A stretch of 64,000 bases of DNA, taken from Pseudomonas azadiae. Its GTDB lineage: Bacteria; Pseudomonadota; Gammaproteobacteria; Pseudomonadales; Pseudomonadaceae. This document shows, one piece after another, positions 35,533 through 45,899 of the stretch. Every line of letters starts with the position of its first letter. The stretch's first letter is position 1. The notes below the pieces were generated by a model. That model made no database searches and was not told where the DNA came from. It saw only the letters and a program-made list of their open reading frames with translations. Location: positions 868,001 to 932,000 of the forward strand of contig NZ_JAHSTY010000002.1 in the NCBI RefSeq assembly GCF_019145355.1, given 5' to 3'. Made by a program: the position numbers and the translations under genes.

Positions 35533-37061
35533 TGAGCAATAACGCCTCCTTCACGCCACCCAGCCTGTTGATGGCCACCATCGGCCTGTCGCTGGCGACC
35601 TTTATGCAGGTGCTCGACACCACCATCGCCAACGTGGCGTTGCCGACCATTTCCGGCAACCTCGGCGTGAGTTCGGAGCAGGGCACCTGGGTGATCACCT
35701 CGTTTGCGGTGAGCAACGCCATCGCCTTGCCGCTTACCGGCTGGCTGAGCCGCCGCTTTGGCGAGGTGAAGCTGTTTCTGTGGGCGACCATCCTGTTTGT
35801 GCTGGCCTCGTTCCTTTGCGGTATTTCCACCTCGATGCCCGAGCTGATCGGCTTTCGCGTACTGCAAGGCTTGGTCGCCGGTCCGCTGTACCCGATGACC
35901 CAGACGCTGCTGATCGCGGTGTACCCGCCGGCCAGGCGCGGCATGGCCCTGGCGTTACTCGCGATGGTCACGGTGGTGGCGCCAATTGCAGGTCCCATCC
36001 TCGGCGGCTGGATCACCGACAGCTACAGCTGGCCGTGGATCTTCTTTATCAACGTGCCCATCGGCGTCTTTGCGGTGATGGTGGTGCGTTTGCAACTGAA
36101 GAAGCGCCCGGTGGAAACCAGCTACCAGCCGATGGACTACGTCGGGTTGCTGAGCCTGATCGTTGGGGTCGGTGCTTTGCAGATCATCCTCGACAAGGGC
36201 AATAACCTGGACTGGTTCGAATCCAACTTCATCATCATTGGCGCGGCGATTTCGGTGATCGCCCTGACGGTGTTCGTGATCTGGGAAATGACCGACAAGC
36301 ACCCGGTGGTTAACCTGCGCTTGTTTGCCTACCGCAACTTTCGCATCGGCACCATTGTGCTGATCGGCGGATATGCCGCTTTCTTTGGCATCAACCTGAT
36401 CCTGCCGCAGTGGCTGCAAACCCAGATGGGCTACACCGCCACCTGGGCCGGACTGGCGGTGGCGCCGATCGGTATTCTGCCGGTGCTGATGTCACCGTTC
36501 GTGGGCAAATATGCGCACAAATTCGACCTGCGTCTGCTGGCGGGGCTGTCGTTCCTGGCAATGGGCTTGAGCTGCTTCATGCGTGCCGGTTTCACCAATG
36601 AGGTGGACTTCACCCACATCGCCCTGGTGCAGTTGTTCATGGGGATCGGCGTCGCGCTGTTCTTCATGCCGACCTTGAGCATCCTGATGTCCGACCTGCC
36701 GCCGCAGCAGATTGCCGACGGCGCGGGCCTTGCGACTTTCCTGCGCACATTGGGCGGCAGCTTCGCGGCGTCGCTTACCACCTGGATCTGGATTCGCCGG
36801 GCGGACCAGCACCATGCGTACATGAGCGAGAACATGACCGCTTATGACTCGACCACGCGCGATGCGTTGCAGGCGCTCGGGGGAGCGGGGCAGAAGGCCT
36901 ACTCGCAGCTGGACCAGATCCTCACCAGCCAGGCGTACATGATGTCCACCGTGGATTACTTCACGTTGATGGGATGGATCTTCGTGGCGTTGATGTTGCT
37001 GGTGTGGCTGGCCAAGCCGCCGTTTGGCGCCAAGGCCGGGCCGCAAGCCTCAGGCCACTGA
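35532..37061 (+). CDS. EmrB/QacA-type DHA2 drug:H+ antiporter
   Basis: 509 aa with about 14 transmembrane helices. MQVLDTTIANVALPTISGNL is the DHA2 motif D1 with the membrane-embedded Asp; WVITSFAVSNAIALPLTGWL and the loop RRFGEVKLFLWA follow. It drives proton-coupled export through the EmrA-like and OMF partners in the same operon. Likely substrates are hydrophobic uncouplers or antimicrobials, inferred from the family. Confidence 0.94.
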   Translation: MSNNASFTPPSLLMATIGLSLATFMQVLDTTIANVALPTISGNLGVSSEQGTWVITSFAVSNAIALPLTGWLSRRFGEVKLFLWATILFVLASFLCGISTSMPELIGFRVLQGLVAGPLYPMTQTLLIAVYPPARRGMALALLAMVTVVAPIAGPILGGWITDSYSWPWIFFINVPIGVFAVMVVRLQLKKRPVETSYQPMDYVGLLSLIVGVGALQIILDKGNNLDWFESNFIIIGAAISVIALTVFVIWEMTDKHPVVNLRLFAYRNFRIGTIVLIGGYAAFFGINLILPQWLQTQMGYTATWAGLAVAPIGILPVLMSPFVGKYAHKFDLRLLAGLSFLAMGLSCFMRAGFTNEVDFTHIALVQLFMGIGVALFFMPTLSILMSDLPPQQIADGAGLATFLRTLGGSFAASLTTWIWIRRADQHHAYMSENMTAYDSTTRDALQALGGAGQKAYSQLDQILTSQAYMMSTVDYFTLMGWIFVALMLLVWLAKPPFGAKAGPQASGH

Positions 37062-37086
37062 CCGCAAAGGTTGGAATGCAATCCAC

Positions 37087-37324
37087 TGTGGGAGCTGGCT
37101 TGCCTGCATCGTATTGAGGCCGCAGAAGCTACCCTGTAGTGAGCGGGCTTGCCCCGCGCTGGGTGGCGAAGCCGCCCCAATAAAGGCACCACCGAGTTCC
37201 AGACAGAACCAGGTCGTCTGGGTTGGGGCCGCTTCGCCGCCCAGCGCGGGGCAAGCCCGCTCACTACGGAGAGATTCGTCAGCTTCTGAACGATATGGCT
37301 ATCGCAGGCAAGCCAGCTCCCACA
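37087..37324. repeat. REPIN with a long palindrome nested in its loop
   Basis: The left REP TGTGGGAGCTGGCTTGCCTG starts at 37087; the right complementary REP ends at 37324. Between them lie CAGAAGCT (37123-37130) and AGCTTCTG (37281-37288), which also pair, and inside those the palindromic copy D. The whole 238 bp is thus a set of concentric inverted repeats. Confidence 0.88.
37135..37267. repeat. Long palindromic element, copy D (133 bp)
   Basis: It has the same 46-bp arms as copies A-C and E, with two arm mismatches (right arm GGCCGCTTCGCCGCCC) and a loop of different sequence. It is nested at the centre of the REPIN at 37087-37324. Confidence 0.9.
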
Positions 37325-37346
37325 GTGGATTTGTGTTGCCTGCTCG

Positions 37347-38096
37347 TCAGGCGCCAGGCAACGCCAACTGCGGATTGACGAAGTCAAACGCCGCCAATTG
37401 AAACCCTTGCTCATCCACCTGCAACGCCCAGCCTTGCTTGTCCCAGTCCCCCAGCACAATGCGCCTGGCCGCCTGGTCGCCAATCTGCAGCTTATGAATG
37501 GCGGGGCGGTGGGTGTGGCCATGGACCAGGGTGCGTACGCCAAAGTGCTGCATCACCCGTGGCACTTCCTCGGGGGTGACATCGACGATGTCGTTGGCTT
37601 TCATGCGCGTCTGCGCACGGCTTTCGCTGCGCAGTTTGCGCGCCAGCCGGTGCCGTGTGCCCAACGGCAGATGCCGCAGGATAAACAGCACAACCGGGTT
37701 GCGCAGGATGCGCCGCAGCTTCATGTAGCCGACGTCGCGGGTGCAGAGGCTGTCGCCGTGCATCAACAGCACAGGTTCGCCATGGAGCTGCACGACACTC
37801 GGGTCCTTGAGCAAGGTGGCGCCTGCCGCTTTGCAGAACGCCTTGCCGATCAGGAAGTCGCGGTTGCCGTGCATGATGAAAATCGGGGTGCCGCTGTCGC
37901 TGAGTTCGCGCAGGGCGGCGCAAATCGAGCGTTGGAACGGTGTCATCCCATCGTCGCCAATCCAGGCTTCAAAGAAGTCCCCCAGAATGTACAACGCCTG
38001 GGCGCCACGGGCGCGGCCGTGGAGCAGATCCAGAAACGCCCGGGTAATGTCCGGGCGTCCCTCTTCCAGATGCAAGTCTGAAATCAGCAATATCAC
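37347..38096 (-). CDS. lpxH: UDP-2,3-diacylglucosamine hydrolase
   Basis: 249 aa metallophosphoesterase of lipid A synthesis. Metal ligands are Asp7/His9 (ISDLHLEEG), Asp40 ([13 protein letters not shown]), Asn78 (MHGNRDF), His113 (LLMHGDSLC) and His194/His196 ([10 protein letters not shown]). It makes lipid X from UDP-diacylglucosamine at the inner-membrane surface. The start is GTG 38096, overlapping the ppiB stop by 4 bp (GTGA), so ppiB-lpxH is a coupled operon. Confidence 0.95.
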   Translation of the reverse strand: MILLISDLHLEEGRPDITRAFLDLLHGRARGAQALYILGDFFEAWIGDDGMTPFQRSICAALRELSDSGTPIFIMHGNRDFLIGKAFCKAAGATLLKDPSVVQLHGEPVLLMHGDSLCTRDVGYMKLRRILRNPVVLFILRHLPLGTRHRLARKLRSESRAQTRMKANDIVDVTPEEVPRVMQHFGVRTLVHGHTHRPAIHKLQIGDQAARRIVLGDWDKQGWALQVDEQGFQLAAFDFVNPQLALPGA

Positions 38097-38596
38097 CCAA
38101 CGATCTCGGCTTTCTCGACGATCACGTCTTCTACCGGAACGTCCTGGTGACCGGCTTTACCGGTGGTCTGCACGCCTTTGATCTTGTCGACCACGTCCTG
38201 GCCTTCGGTGACTTTACCGAACACCGCGTAGCCCCAACCCTGGGTGTTCTTGCCGGTGTGGTTGAGGAAAGCGTTGTCGGCCACGTTGATGAAGAACTGC
38301 GCGGAGGCCGAATGCGGCTCCATGGTACGGGCCATGGCGACGGTGTACTTGTCGTTCGAAAGGCCGTTGTCCGCTTCGTTCTGGATGCTTGGGCGCTTGT
38401 CTTTCTTTTCTTTCATGCCAGGCTCGAAACCGCCGCCCTGGACCATGAAGTTGCCGATGACACGGTGGAAAACGGTGTTTTCGTAGTGGCCGGCCTTAAC
38501 GTATTCGATGAAGTTGGCGACGGTGATCGGCGCTTTCTCGGCGTTCAGCTCGATGACGATGTCACCGTGGTTGGTGGTCAGTTTGACTTGAGTCAT
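38093..38596 (-). CDS. ppiB: Peptidyl-prolyl cis-trans isomerase B (cyclophilin)
   Basis: 167 aa cytoplasmic cyclophilin without signal peptide. [20 protein letters not shown] with the catalytic Arg, [17 protein letters not shown] and [17 protein letters not shown] are present. It speeds proline isomerisation in protein folding. ATG 38596 is preferred over GTG 38602. It is divergent from glnS across 248 bp and coupled to lpxH. Confidence 0.95.
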   Translation of the reverse strand: MTQVKLTTNHGDIVIELNAEKAPITVANFIEYVKAGHYENTVFHRVIGNFMVQGGGFEPGMKEKKDKRPSIQNEADNGLSNDKYTVAMARTMEPHSASAQFFINVADNAFLNHTGKNTQGWGYAVFGKVTEGQDVVDKIKGVQTTGKAGHQDVPVEDVIVEKAEIVG

Positions 38597-38844
38597 GTTC
38601 ACTACTCTTTTCAGGGAATTCGTGGGTTTGGGTGCCTGAGCACCACGACCGGTTTGGCGAAACGGCGGCCAAGGCGCGCAGTTTAGCGTGCCTGCCAGGA
38701 ATTTCGAGGTGGTTTTTTACCGCCGGTGCATTAAATGCAGCAGTTTTCGGTGCTGCCCTGTCAGGTGCTTGACAGCATCGGCTATGATAACGCCTTTGTT
38801 TTGTCGGCCTAGCCCGGCCATGTACTTGTCTGTTCAAGGATCCT

Positions 38845-40545
38845 ATGAGCAAGCCCACTGTCGACCCTACCTCGAATGCCAAGGCCGGACCTGCCGTCCC
38901 GGTCAATTTCCTGCGCCCGATCATCCAGGCGGACCTGGATTCGGGCAAGCACACGCAGATCGTCACCCGCTTCCCGCCAGAGCCCAACGGCTACCTGCAC
39001 ATCGGTCACGCCAAGTCGATCTGTGTGAACTTCGGCCTGGCCCAGGAGTTCGGGGGCGTCACGCACCTGCGTTTCGACGACACCAACCCGGCCAAGGAAG
39101 ACCAGGAATACATCGACGCCATCGAAAGCGACATCAAGTGGCTGGGCTTCGAATGGTCCGGTGAAGTGCGCTATGCCTCTCAATACTTCGACCAGTTGTT
39201 CGACTGGGCGGTCGAGCTGATCAAGGCCGGCAAGGCCTACGTCGACGACCTGTCCCCCGAGCAGGCCAAGGAATACCGTGGCACCCTGACTGAACCTGGC
39301 AAGAACAGCCCGTTCCGCGAGCGTTCGGTGGAAGAGAACCTCGACTGGTTCAACCGCATGCGCGCCGGTGAGTTCCCGGACGGCGCCCGCGTACTGCGCG
39401 CCAAGATCGACATGGCCTCGCCGAACATGAACCTGCGCGACCCGATCATGTACCGCATCCGCCATGCTCACCACCACCAGACCGGCGACAAGTGGTGCAT
39501 CTACCCCAACTACGACTTTACCCACGGCCAGTCGGACGCCATTGAAGGCATCACGCACTCCATCTGCACCCTGGAGTTCGAAAGCCATCGCCCGCTGTAC
39601 GAGTGGTTCCTGAGCAACCTGCCGGTGCCGGCCCAGCCGCGCCAGTATGAATTCAGCCGCCTGAATCTCAACTACACCATCACCAGCAAGCGCAAGCTCA
39701 AGCAACTGGTGGATGAGAAGCACGTACATGGCTGGGATGACCCGCGCATGTCGACCCTCTCGGGCTTCCGCCGTCGCGGCTACACCCCGGCGTCGATCCG
39801 TAATTTCTGCGACATGGTCGGCACCAACCGTTCCGACGGCGTGGTCGACTTCGGCATGCTCGAATTCAGCATCCGCCAGGACCTCGACGCGAACGCCCCG
39901 CGCGCCATGTGCGTGCTGCGTCCGCTGAAGGTAGTGATCACCAACTACCCGCAAGACAAGGTCGACAATCTCGAACTGCCGCGTCACCCGCAAAACGAAG
40001 CACTCGGCGTGCGCAAACTGCCGTTCGCCCGTGAAATCTACATCGACCGCGATGACTTCATGGAAGAGCCGCCCAAAGGCTACAAGCGCCTGGAACCGAA
40101 CGGCGAAGTGCGCCTGCGCGGCAGCTACGTGATCCGCGCCGATGAAGCGATCAAGGACGCCGATGGCAACATCGTCGAACTGCGTTGCTCCTACGACCCG
40201 GACACCCTGGGCAAGAACCCCGAAGGCCGCAAGGTCAAGGGCGTGGTCCACTGGGTGCCGGCCGCGGCCAGCATCGAATGCGAAGTGCGTCTGTACGATC
40301 GCCTGTTCCGCTCGGCCAACCCCGAGAAGGCTGAAGACAGCGCGAGTTTCCTCGACAACATCAACCCTGACTCCCTGCAAGTACTCACTGGTTGTCGTGC
40401 CGAGCCATCGCTTGGCGACGCACAGCCGGAAGACCGTTTCCAGTTCGAGCGCGAAGGCTACTTCTGCGCGGATATCAAGGACTCGAAACCTGGTGCTCCG
40501 GTATTCAACCGTACCGTGACCTTGCGTGATTCGTGGGGCCAGTGA
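38845..40545 (+). CDS. glnS: Glutaminyl-tRNA synthetase
   Basis: 566 aa class I synthetase. The HIGH motif is in [16 protein letters not shown], the adenylate/KMSKS-equivalent is [10 protein letters not shown] preceding WDDPRM, and the C-terminal anticodon-binding beta-barrels start at about residue 350. AAGGA precedes the ATG. It charges tRNA-Gln directly with glutamine. It is 18 bp upstream of cysS and probably cotranscribed. Confidence 0.97.
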   Translation: MSKPTVDPTSNAKAGPAVPVNFLRPIIQADLDSGKHTQIVTRFPPEPNGYLHIGHAKSICVNFGLAQEFGGVTHLRFDDTNPAKEDQEYIDAIESDIKWLGFEWSGEVRYASQYFDQLFDWAVELIKAGKAYVDDLSPEQAKEYRGTLTEPGKNSPFRERSVEENLDWFNRMRAGEFPDGARVLRAKIDMASPNMNLRDPIMYRIRHAHHHQTGDKWCIYPNYDFTHGQSDAIEGITHSICTLEFESHRPLYEWFLSNLPVPAQPRQYEFSRLNLNYTITSKRKLKQLVDEKHVHGWDDPRMSTLSGFRRRGYTPASIRNFCDMVGTNRSDGVVDFGMLEFSIRQDLDANAPRAMCVLRPLKVVITNYPQDKVDNLELPRHPQNEALGVRKLPFAREIYIDRDDFMEEPPKGYKRLEPNGEVRLRGSYVIRADEAIKDADGNIVELRCSYDPDTLGKNPEGRKVKGVVHWVPAAASIECEVRLYDRLFRSANPEKAEDSASFLDNINPDSLQVLTGCRAEPSLGDAQPEDRFQFEREGYFCADIKDSKPGAPVFNRTVTLRDSWGQ

Positions 40546-40563
40546 TTCTCTAAGGAAGCCGTT

Positions 40564-41946
<1,383 letters not shown>

Positions 41947-41974
41947 CGGTTGGTTGCTGCACGCTGAATGAAAA

Positions 41975-42002
41975 ACGCCTCGACTGGTTCGGGGCTTTTT
42001 TT
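41975..42002 (+). terminator. Rho-independent terminator after cysS
   Basis: GCCTCGA pairs with TTCGGGGC around CTGG, then seven T. It lies 30 bp after the cysS stop. Confidence 0.88.
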
Positions 42003-42022
42003 GGCTCAAGCACGCATCCAAA

Positions 42023-42111
42023 TGTGGGAGCTGGCTTGCCTGCGATGGCGGAGTGTCAGTCACCGAAATGCTGACTGATACTCCGCCATCGCAGGCAAGC
42101 CAGCTCCCACA
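42023..42111. repeat. REPIN
   Basis: Two inverted REP cores (TGTGGGAGCTGGCTTGCCTG) flank a loop with GATGGCGGAGTGTCAGT and its near complement, so the whole unit can fold as one long hairpin. Confidence 0.9.
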
Positions 42112-42153
42112 TCTTTTTACCGTGCCCACGTTGTGCATTCTTCTGTTTCAGAT

Positions 42154-42489
42154 TTATCGCTGATCTGGGCTGTCATTCAGGTTTAGTGTTTTATTCACCA
42201 TCAACTGAATCCCCTCCAGCATCCGACAAATTCCCAGAGCTACGCTACGCGGGGTGCCTTCGATCTCAAAAGCCAAATGGCTTGCCAGCGCTTGAACCGA
42301 CGCAAGATCCTCCGACGCGTTGACCAGCAGCGTCTCGACGTCTACTCCTTCACGCACGGTAAACAAACCATGATCTTCAGCAGAGGGCACCGGTTTCTCG
42401 GATGGGTTCAGGTAGTGATTGATTGCTCGATGAGCGGCAGTGTGAAATGCGGTTGAATCCAACGGCGGATTCGGACTGTCTTTAATCAT
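42154..42489 (-). CDS. DUF6124 family protein (second copy)
   Basis: 111 aa, acidic and soluble. It shares with the protein at 10314 the blocks AAHRAINHYL, LFTVREGVDVETLLVNASEDL and a C-terminal ICRMLEGIQLMVNKTL helix, despite low overall identity. GGAG precedes the ATG. Function unknown. It is isolated between repeats and a gene-free stretch. Confidence 0.82.
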   Translation of the reverse strand: MIKDSPNPPLDSTAFHTAAHRAINHYLNPSEKPVPSAEDHGLFTVREGVDVETLLVNASEDLASVQALASHLAFEIEGTPRSVALGICRMLEGIQLMVNKTLNLNDSPDQR

Positions 42490-42658
42490 GGCGAAGCTCC
42501 TGGAGTATTGGAGTCACCTAGAGTTAACCGGGCTGCGAAACCCGGTCGCTGAATTTGCAGCGACCACCGAAGATTAGGCAGCCATCTTCTGAGCGACAAC
42601 CCTAAAACGCTGTCGGAAATTTCCTGCTGAGACTCATGCTTGATCTGAGTGGTTCGGC

Positions 42659-42709
42659 GGGACGCGGAGCGTCCCGGGCGGCATTACCACGCGGAGCGTG
42701 GGAACGATC
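42659..42709. repeat. Dyad repeat GACGCGGAGCGTCCC / CCACGCGGAGCGTGGG
   Basis: Two adjacent hairpins share the GCGGAGC core, joined by GGGCGGCATTA. Similar units recur in Pseudomonas intergenic DNA. It lies in the 490-bp gene-free stretch 42490-42981, which otherwise holds a REPIN and the promoter region of the next gene; no ORF or RNA gene was recognised there. Confidence 0.6.
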
Positions 42710-42755
42710 AAAATGGGCGGCGCGCATCAGGTCTTTCGTCTGATGCAAAACCAAC

Positions 42756-42844
42756 TGTGGGAGCGGGCTTGCTCGCGAATGCGGTTTTTCAGTCAGCCCA
42801 TCAGTGGCTGATCCACCGCATTCGCGAGCAAGCCCGCTCCCACA
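42756..42844. repeat. REPIN, GAGCGGGCTTGCTCGCG variant
   Basis: TGTGGGAGCGGGCTTGCTCG and its complement are inverted around an 89-bp unit whose loop also pairs (TGCGGT/ACCGCA). It is a different REP class from the GAGCTGGCTTGCCTG copies. Confidence 0.88.
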
Positions 42845-42981
42845 GGTTTTGGCGTACGCTTCACTGCGTGGGCGGCCTCATACTTACTTTGTTGTAAGCC
42901 CATTACCTTTTCGTGCGTTCTTGTGGCGAGTTCCGGCGGTTTCTATCCTGTAGTCCTATTGAACATTCAGGAGTACCCGCC

Positions 42982-43308
42982 ATGACCCTCGCGCTTCCCC
43001 CAGCCATCGCCCGTTACTTCGCCGCCGACGCCGCCAAGGCAGGCGATTTCGGCGACTGTTTCACCGTCGACGCGGTGGTCAAGGACGAAGGCCGCACTTA
43101 TGTCGGGTTGCCGGCTATTCAGGCCTGGAAAGCCGGCAGCGATGATAAGTACAGCTACACCAGCGAACCGTTTGCCTGTGAAAAACTGGGCGACAAAACC
43201 GTGGTCACCAGCCATCTGGTCGGCGATTTTCCTGGAAGTCCGTTGGACTTGCGGTATGTGTTCGGCCTTGAAAGCGACAGGATTGCCGCACTGGAGATCG
43301 GAGTATGA
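42982..43308 (+). CDS. NTF2-like (SnoaL-fold) small protein
   Basis: 108 aa. The layout, helix ([19 protein letters not shown]), then [20 protein letters not shown] and beta strands to [19 protein letters not shown], is the polyketide-cyclase/NTF2-like pocket fold. ATG 42982 with CAGGAG upstream is chosen over earlier in-frame starts. It is coupled (ATGA) to the SDR gene; the pair probably acts on one small-molecule substrate. Confidence 0.82.
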   Translation: MTLALPPAIARYFAADAAKAGDFGDCFTVDAVVKDEGRTYVGLPAIQAWKAGSDDKYSYTSEPFACEKLGDKTVVTSHLVGDFPGSPLDLRYVFGLESDRIAALEIGV

Positions 43309-44087
43309 GCTTTGACCTCGGCCTGAAGGGCCTTCATGCACTGGTCACGGGCGGTACCAAGGGCATCGGCGCCGCCGTGGTAGCGGTGTTGCATGAGCAA
43401 GGTGCCCAGGTAATTTCGGTCGCGCGTTCGGCGGCGGATTCGACGCCCGAAGGCGTGCATTTCATTGCCGCCGACCTGGGCACCGCCGCCGGTTGTGCGA
43501 GCGCTACCGAGGCGGTGAAAGATCGGTTCGGCGGCGTGGATATCATCGTCAATGTGCTTGGTGGCTCCAGCGCGCCCGGCGGTGGGTTTGCAGTGCTCGA
43601 TGATGAGCAATGGGCGAACGCGCTGAACCAGAACCTGATGGCGGCCGTGCGGGTAGATCGTGCATTGCTGCCGGGGATGGTCGAGCGTGGCGCGGGTGTG
43701 ATTATTCACGTCACCTCGATCCAGCGGGAATTGCCGTTGCCCGAATCGACCACGGCCTATGCCGCTGCCAAGGCGGCATTGGCGACGTACAGCAAGAGCC
43801 TGTCCAAAGAAGTGACGCCCAAGGGCGTGCGGGTGGTGCGCATATCGCCGGGTTGGGTGGAAACGGAGGCGGCGGTCGCCCTGGCGGAGCGTTTGGCGCA
43901 GGAGGCGGGTACGGATTATGAGGGCGGCAAACAGATCATCATGCAGGCGCTGGGCGGCATTCCCCTCGGACGTCCGGCCAAGCCGGAGGAAGTGGCCGAC
44001 TTGATCGCCTTCCTGGCGTCGCCGCGCGCCGCTTCGATCAGCGGCACCGAGTATGTGATCGACGGCGGTACGGTGCCCACCGTCTAG
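43305..44087 (+). CDS. SDR-family oxidoreductase
   Basis: 260 aa classical short-chain dehydrogenase. Cofactor motif [12 protein letters not shown], catalytic Ser in [10 protein letters not shown], and [15 protein letters not shown] with the YxxxK pair are present. NAD(P)-dependent alcohol or ketone conversion is expected; substrate unknown. It overlaps the NTF2-like gene by 4 bp, and its stop shares CTAG with that of the convergent HxlR gene. Confidence 0.9.
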   Translation: MSFDLGLKGLHALVTGGTKGIGAAVVAVLHEQGAQVISVARSAADSTPEGVHFIAADLGTAAGCASATEAVKDRFGGVDIIVNVLGGSSAPGGGFAVLDDEQWANALNQNLMAAVRVDRALLPGMVERGAGVIIHVTSIQRELPLPESTTAYAAAKAALATYSKSLSKEVTPKGVRVVRISPGWVETEAAVALAERLAQEAGTDYEGGKQIIMQALGGIPLGRPAKPEEVADLIAFLASPRAASISGTEYVIDGGTVPTV

Positions 44088-44413
44088 CTCGCGGGTTTGG
44101 CGGCCTGCCATTTGAGCAGCCCGTCCAGTACTGGGCACAGGTGCTGGCCCCATTCGGTCATGCGGTATTCGACTTTGGGTGGCACCACCGGGTAGACCGT
44201 ACGCTGCACCAGGCCGTCGGCTTCGAGCTGGCGCAGCTGTTGGGCGAGCATCTTCTGCGAGATCTCCGGGATCAGCCGCTCGAGGTCGGAATAGCGCTGC
44301 ACCTGGCCACCGAACAGGTGGAACAGGATGATCAGCTTCCAGCGCCCGCCAAGCCAGGCGAGGGTGGTTTCGACGTCGGCTGCGGCGGCGGTGGGGGTGT
44401 AGGTTTTGCTCAT
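44084..44413 (-). CDS. HxlR-family transcriptional regulator
   Basis: 109 aa, minimal HxlR size: [40 protein letters not shown], wing [20 protein letters not shown]. The early family cysteine is absent (ETTLAWLGG). ATG 44413 gives the compact protein; longer frames run into repeat DNA. It is convergent with the NTF2/SDR pair and is their likely regulator by proximity only. Confidence 0.88.
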   Translation of the reverse strand: MSKTYTPTAAAADVETTLAWLGGRWKLIILFHLFGGQVQRYSDLERLIPEISQKMLAQQLRQLEADGLVQRTVYPVVPPKVEYRMTEWGQHLCPVLDGLLKWQAAKPAS

Positions 44414-44481
44414 TGCGTACTTCCTGGGAATCGCCGGAATGGGTGTCGCGAATCCTATCCATTGCCTGGCATGGATCCAAC

Positions 44482-44777
44482 TGTGGGAGCTGGCTTGCCT
44501 GCGATAGCGGTGGGTCGGCCCGCCATTTTCGGTGACTGCCACGCCCTCATCGCAGCATAGGTATCTACACATCTTTGTAGTCAGCGGGCTTGTCCCGCGC
44601 TGGGTGGCGAAGCCGCCCCAAACCAGGCGACCGGATTCTACCTGAAGCTCGGCGATGCCTTTATTGGGGCGGCTTCGCCACCCAGCGCGGGACAAGCCCG
44701 CTCACTACAGGGATACTTTTCAGTCGTTGAGAGTTGTGTAGATACCTATGCTCATCGCAGGCAAGCCAGCTCCCACA
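44482..44777. repeat. REPIN enclosing a 16-bp inverted repeat and a long palindrome
   Basis: Outer REP arms start at 44482 and end at 44777. Inside are CATAGGTATCTACACA (44556-44571) and its perfect complement (44735-44750), and inside those the palindromic copy E. Three concentric inverted repeats fill the 387-bp gap 44414-44800 with no gene. Confidence 0.9.
44576..44709. repeat. Long palindromic element, copy E (134 bp)
   Basis: It has the arms of copy B except that GCCCCGC/GCGGGGC is GTCCCGC/GCGGGAC, a paired change, and one unpaired change near the left tip (TGTAGTCAGC). Confidence 0.9.
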
Positions 44778-44800
44778 TTTTGCACTGTTCATCTGGTGAA

Positions 44801-45139
44801 TCAGCGGCGGCTGCTGACTTCGGCGGGTACATCATCACCAGCCATACGCTTGCGGAACAGCGCGGTGCGCGCCAGCAGCAGCGTGGTGACCGGCACCGTG
44901 ATCGACAACAAGATCGGAATCAACCACCCGTGCAACACCGGCCCGGACTTGAGCACTGAAAAATAGATAATCGACGCCAACGCCACGCACCACGCCCCCA
45001 GCGTCGAGGCCAGCGCCGGCGGGTGCATGCGCTGGAAGAAATCCTTCATGCGCAACAACCCAAGCGCACCGATCAGCGCAAACACACTGCTCAAGACCAG
45101 CAGCAGCCCGACGACGATTTCCATCCATAACGGCATCAT
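44801..45139 (-). CDS. mrpG: Monovalent cation/H+ antiporter subunit G
   Basis: 112 aa with three transmembrane helices. EIVVGLLLVLSSVFALIGAL and LRMKDFFQRMHPPALASTLG are the MrpG/PhaG signatures. It is the last gene of the six-gene Mrp operon, coupled to mrpF by ATGA. Two in-frame ATGs (45139, 45136) are adjacent; the first is used. Confidence 0.93.
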   Translation of the reverse strand: MMPLWMEIVVGLLLVLSSVFALIGALGLLRMKDFFQRMHPPALASTLGAWCVALASIIYFSVLKSGPVLHGWLIPILLSITVPVTTLLLARTALFRKRMAGDDVPAEVSSRR

Positions 45140-45414
45140 TCAATCACCTCCCCACGCAGCAGGAATTTGGCCAGGGCAAACGAGCCGACGAAGCCGAACA
45201 GCGCAATCAGCAGCGCCGCTTCGAAGTAGGTGTCACTGGCATAGCGAATGCCCAGCACCAGCATCATCAGCATCGCGAGGATGTACAGGTAGTCCAGCGC
45301 CAGCACCCGGTCTTGCGCCGAGGGGCCTTTGAACAGGCGAATCAGGGTCAGCACCATGGCCAGCGAGAACAGGAACAGGCTGAACAGGATCGCATTGGCG
45401 AGCAGGGCGCTCAT
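45136..45414 (-). CDS. mrpF: Monovalent cation/H+ antiporter subunit F
   Basis: 92 aa with three transmembrane helices. TLIRLFKGPSAQDRVLALDY is the conserved MrpF loop. Overlaps mrpE and mrpG by 4 bp on each side, so stoichiometric coupled translation is expected. Confidence 0.93.
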   Translation of the reverse strand: MSALLANAILFSLFLFSLAMVLTLIRLFKGPSAQDRVLALDYLYILAMLMMLVLGIRYASDTYFEAALLIALFGFVGSFALAKFLLRGEVIE

Positions 45415-45899
45415 TCGAAGATCTCCATCAGGGGCCGTTCATAGGCGGATTTGAAGTGCTCGATAAACTGCGCCTCATCGTCCAGGTCAAACACGTGCAG
45501 CAGCAGGACGCTGCGGTCCAGCGCCAGTTCTGACCAGATGGTGCCGGGGATCACCGTAGTGATCATCGCCAGCGCCGCGAGGCCGTTGGGGCTGCGCAGG
45601 TCGATGGGGATCTTGAGGAAGCGCGCGCGCGGCGGGCGCGAGCCGCACGTCAGCACGCCCCGGGCCACTTGCAGGTTGGAGGCAATCACGTCGCGGCCCA
45701 CCAGCATCAGCAGGCGCAGAATCACGCCGGGGCGGCGCAGGCTGATCGGTTGCGGGCGCAGCGGCGCCATCATCAGCGGCGCAACAACGCCCAGCAGCGC
45801 CCCTAGCAGCAGGTTGCCGGGGCTGACGGACAGGTTCAGCACCAGCCATAACCCCCACAGGGCCAGCGATAACCAGGGAGCAGGGAGCAGACGCTTCAT
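45411..45899 (-). CDS. mrpE: Monovalent cation/H+ antiporter subunit E
   Basis: 162 aa. Two N-terminal helices (LSLALWGLWLVLNLSVSPGN), then the cytoplasmic MrpE domain with LITTVIPGTIWSEL-like MITTVIPGTIWSEL and LLHVFDLDDEAQF. ATG 45899 defines the conserved N terminus and overlaps the mrpD stop by 4 bp. Confidence 0.92.
   Translation of the reverse strand: MKRLLPAPWLSLALWGLWLVLNLSVSPGNLLLGALLGVVAPLMMAPLRPQPISLRRPGVILRLLMLVGRDVIASNLQVARGVLTCGSRPPRARFLKIPIDLRSPNGLAALAMITTVIPGTIWSELALDRSVLLLHVFDLDDEAQFIEHFKSAYERPLMEIFE

Noticed and set aside
38603..38844. TTGACA followed by TATGAT before glnS as a sigma-70 promoter
   Set aside because: Spacing between the hexamers is about 9 bp, too short; the true promoter was not identified.
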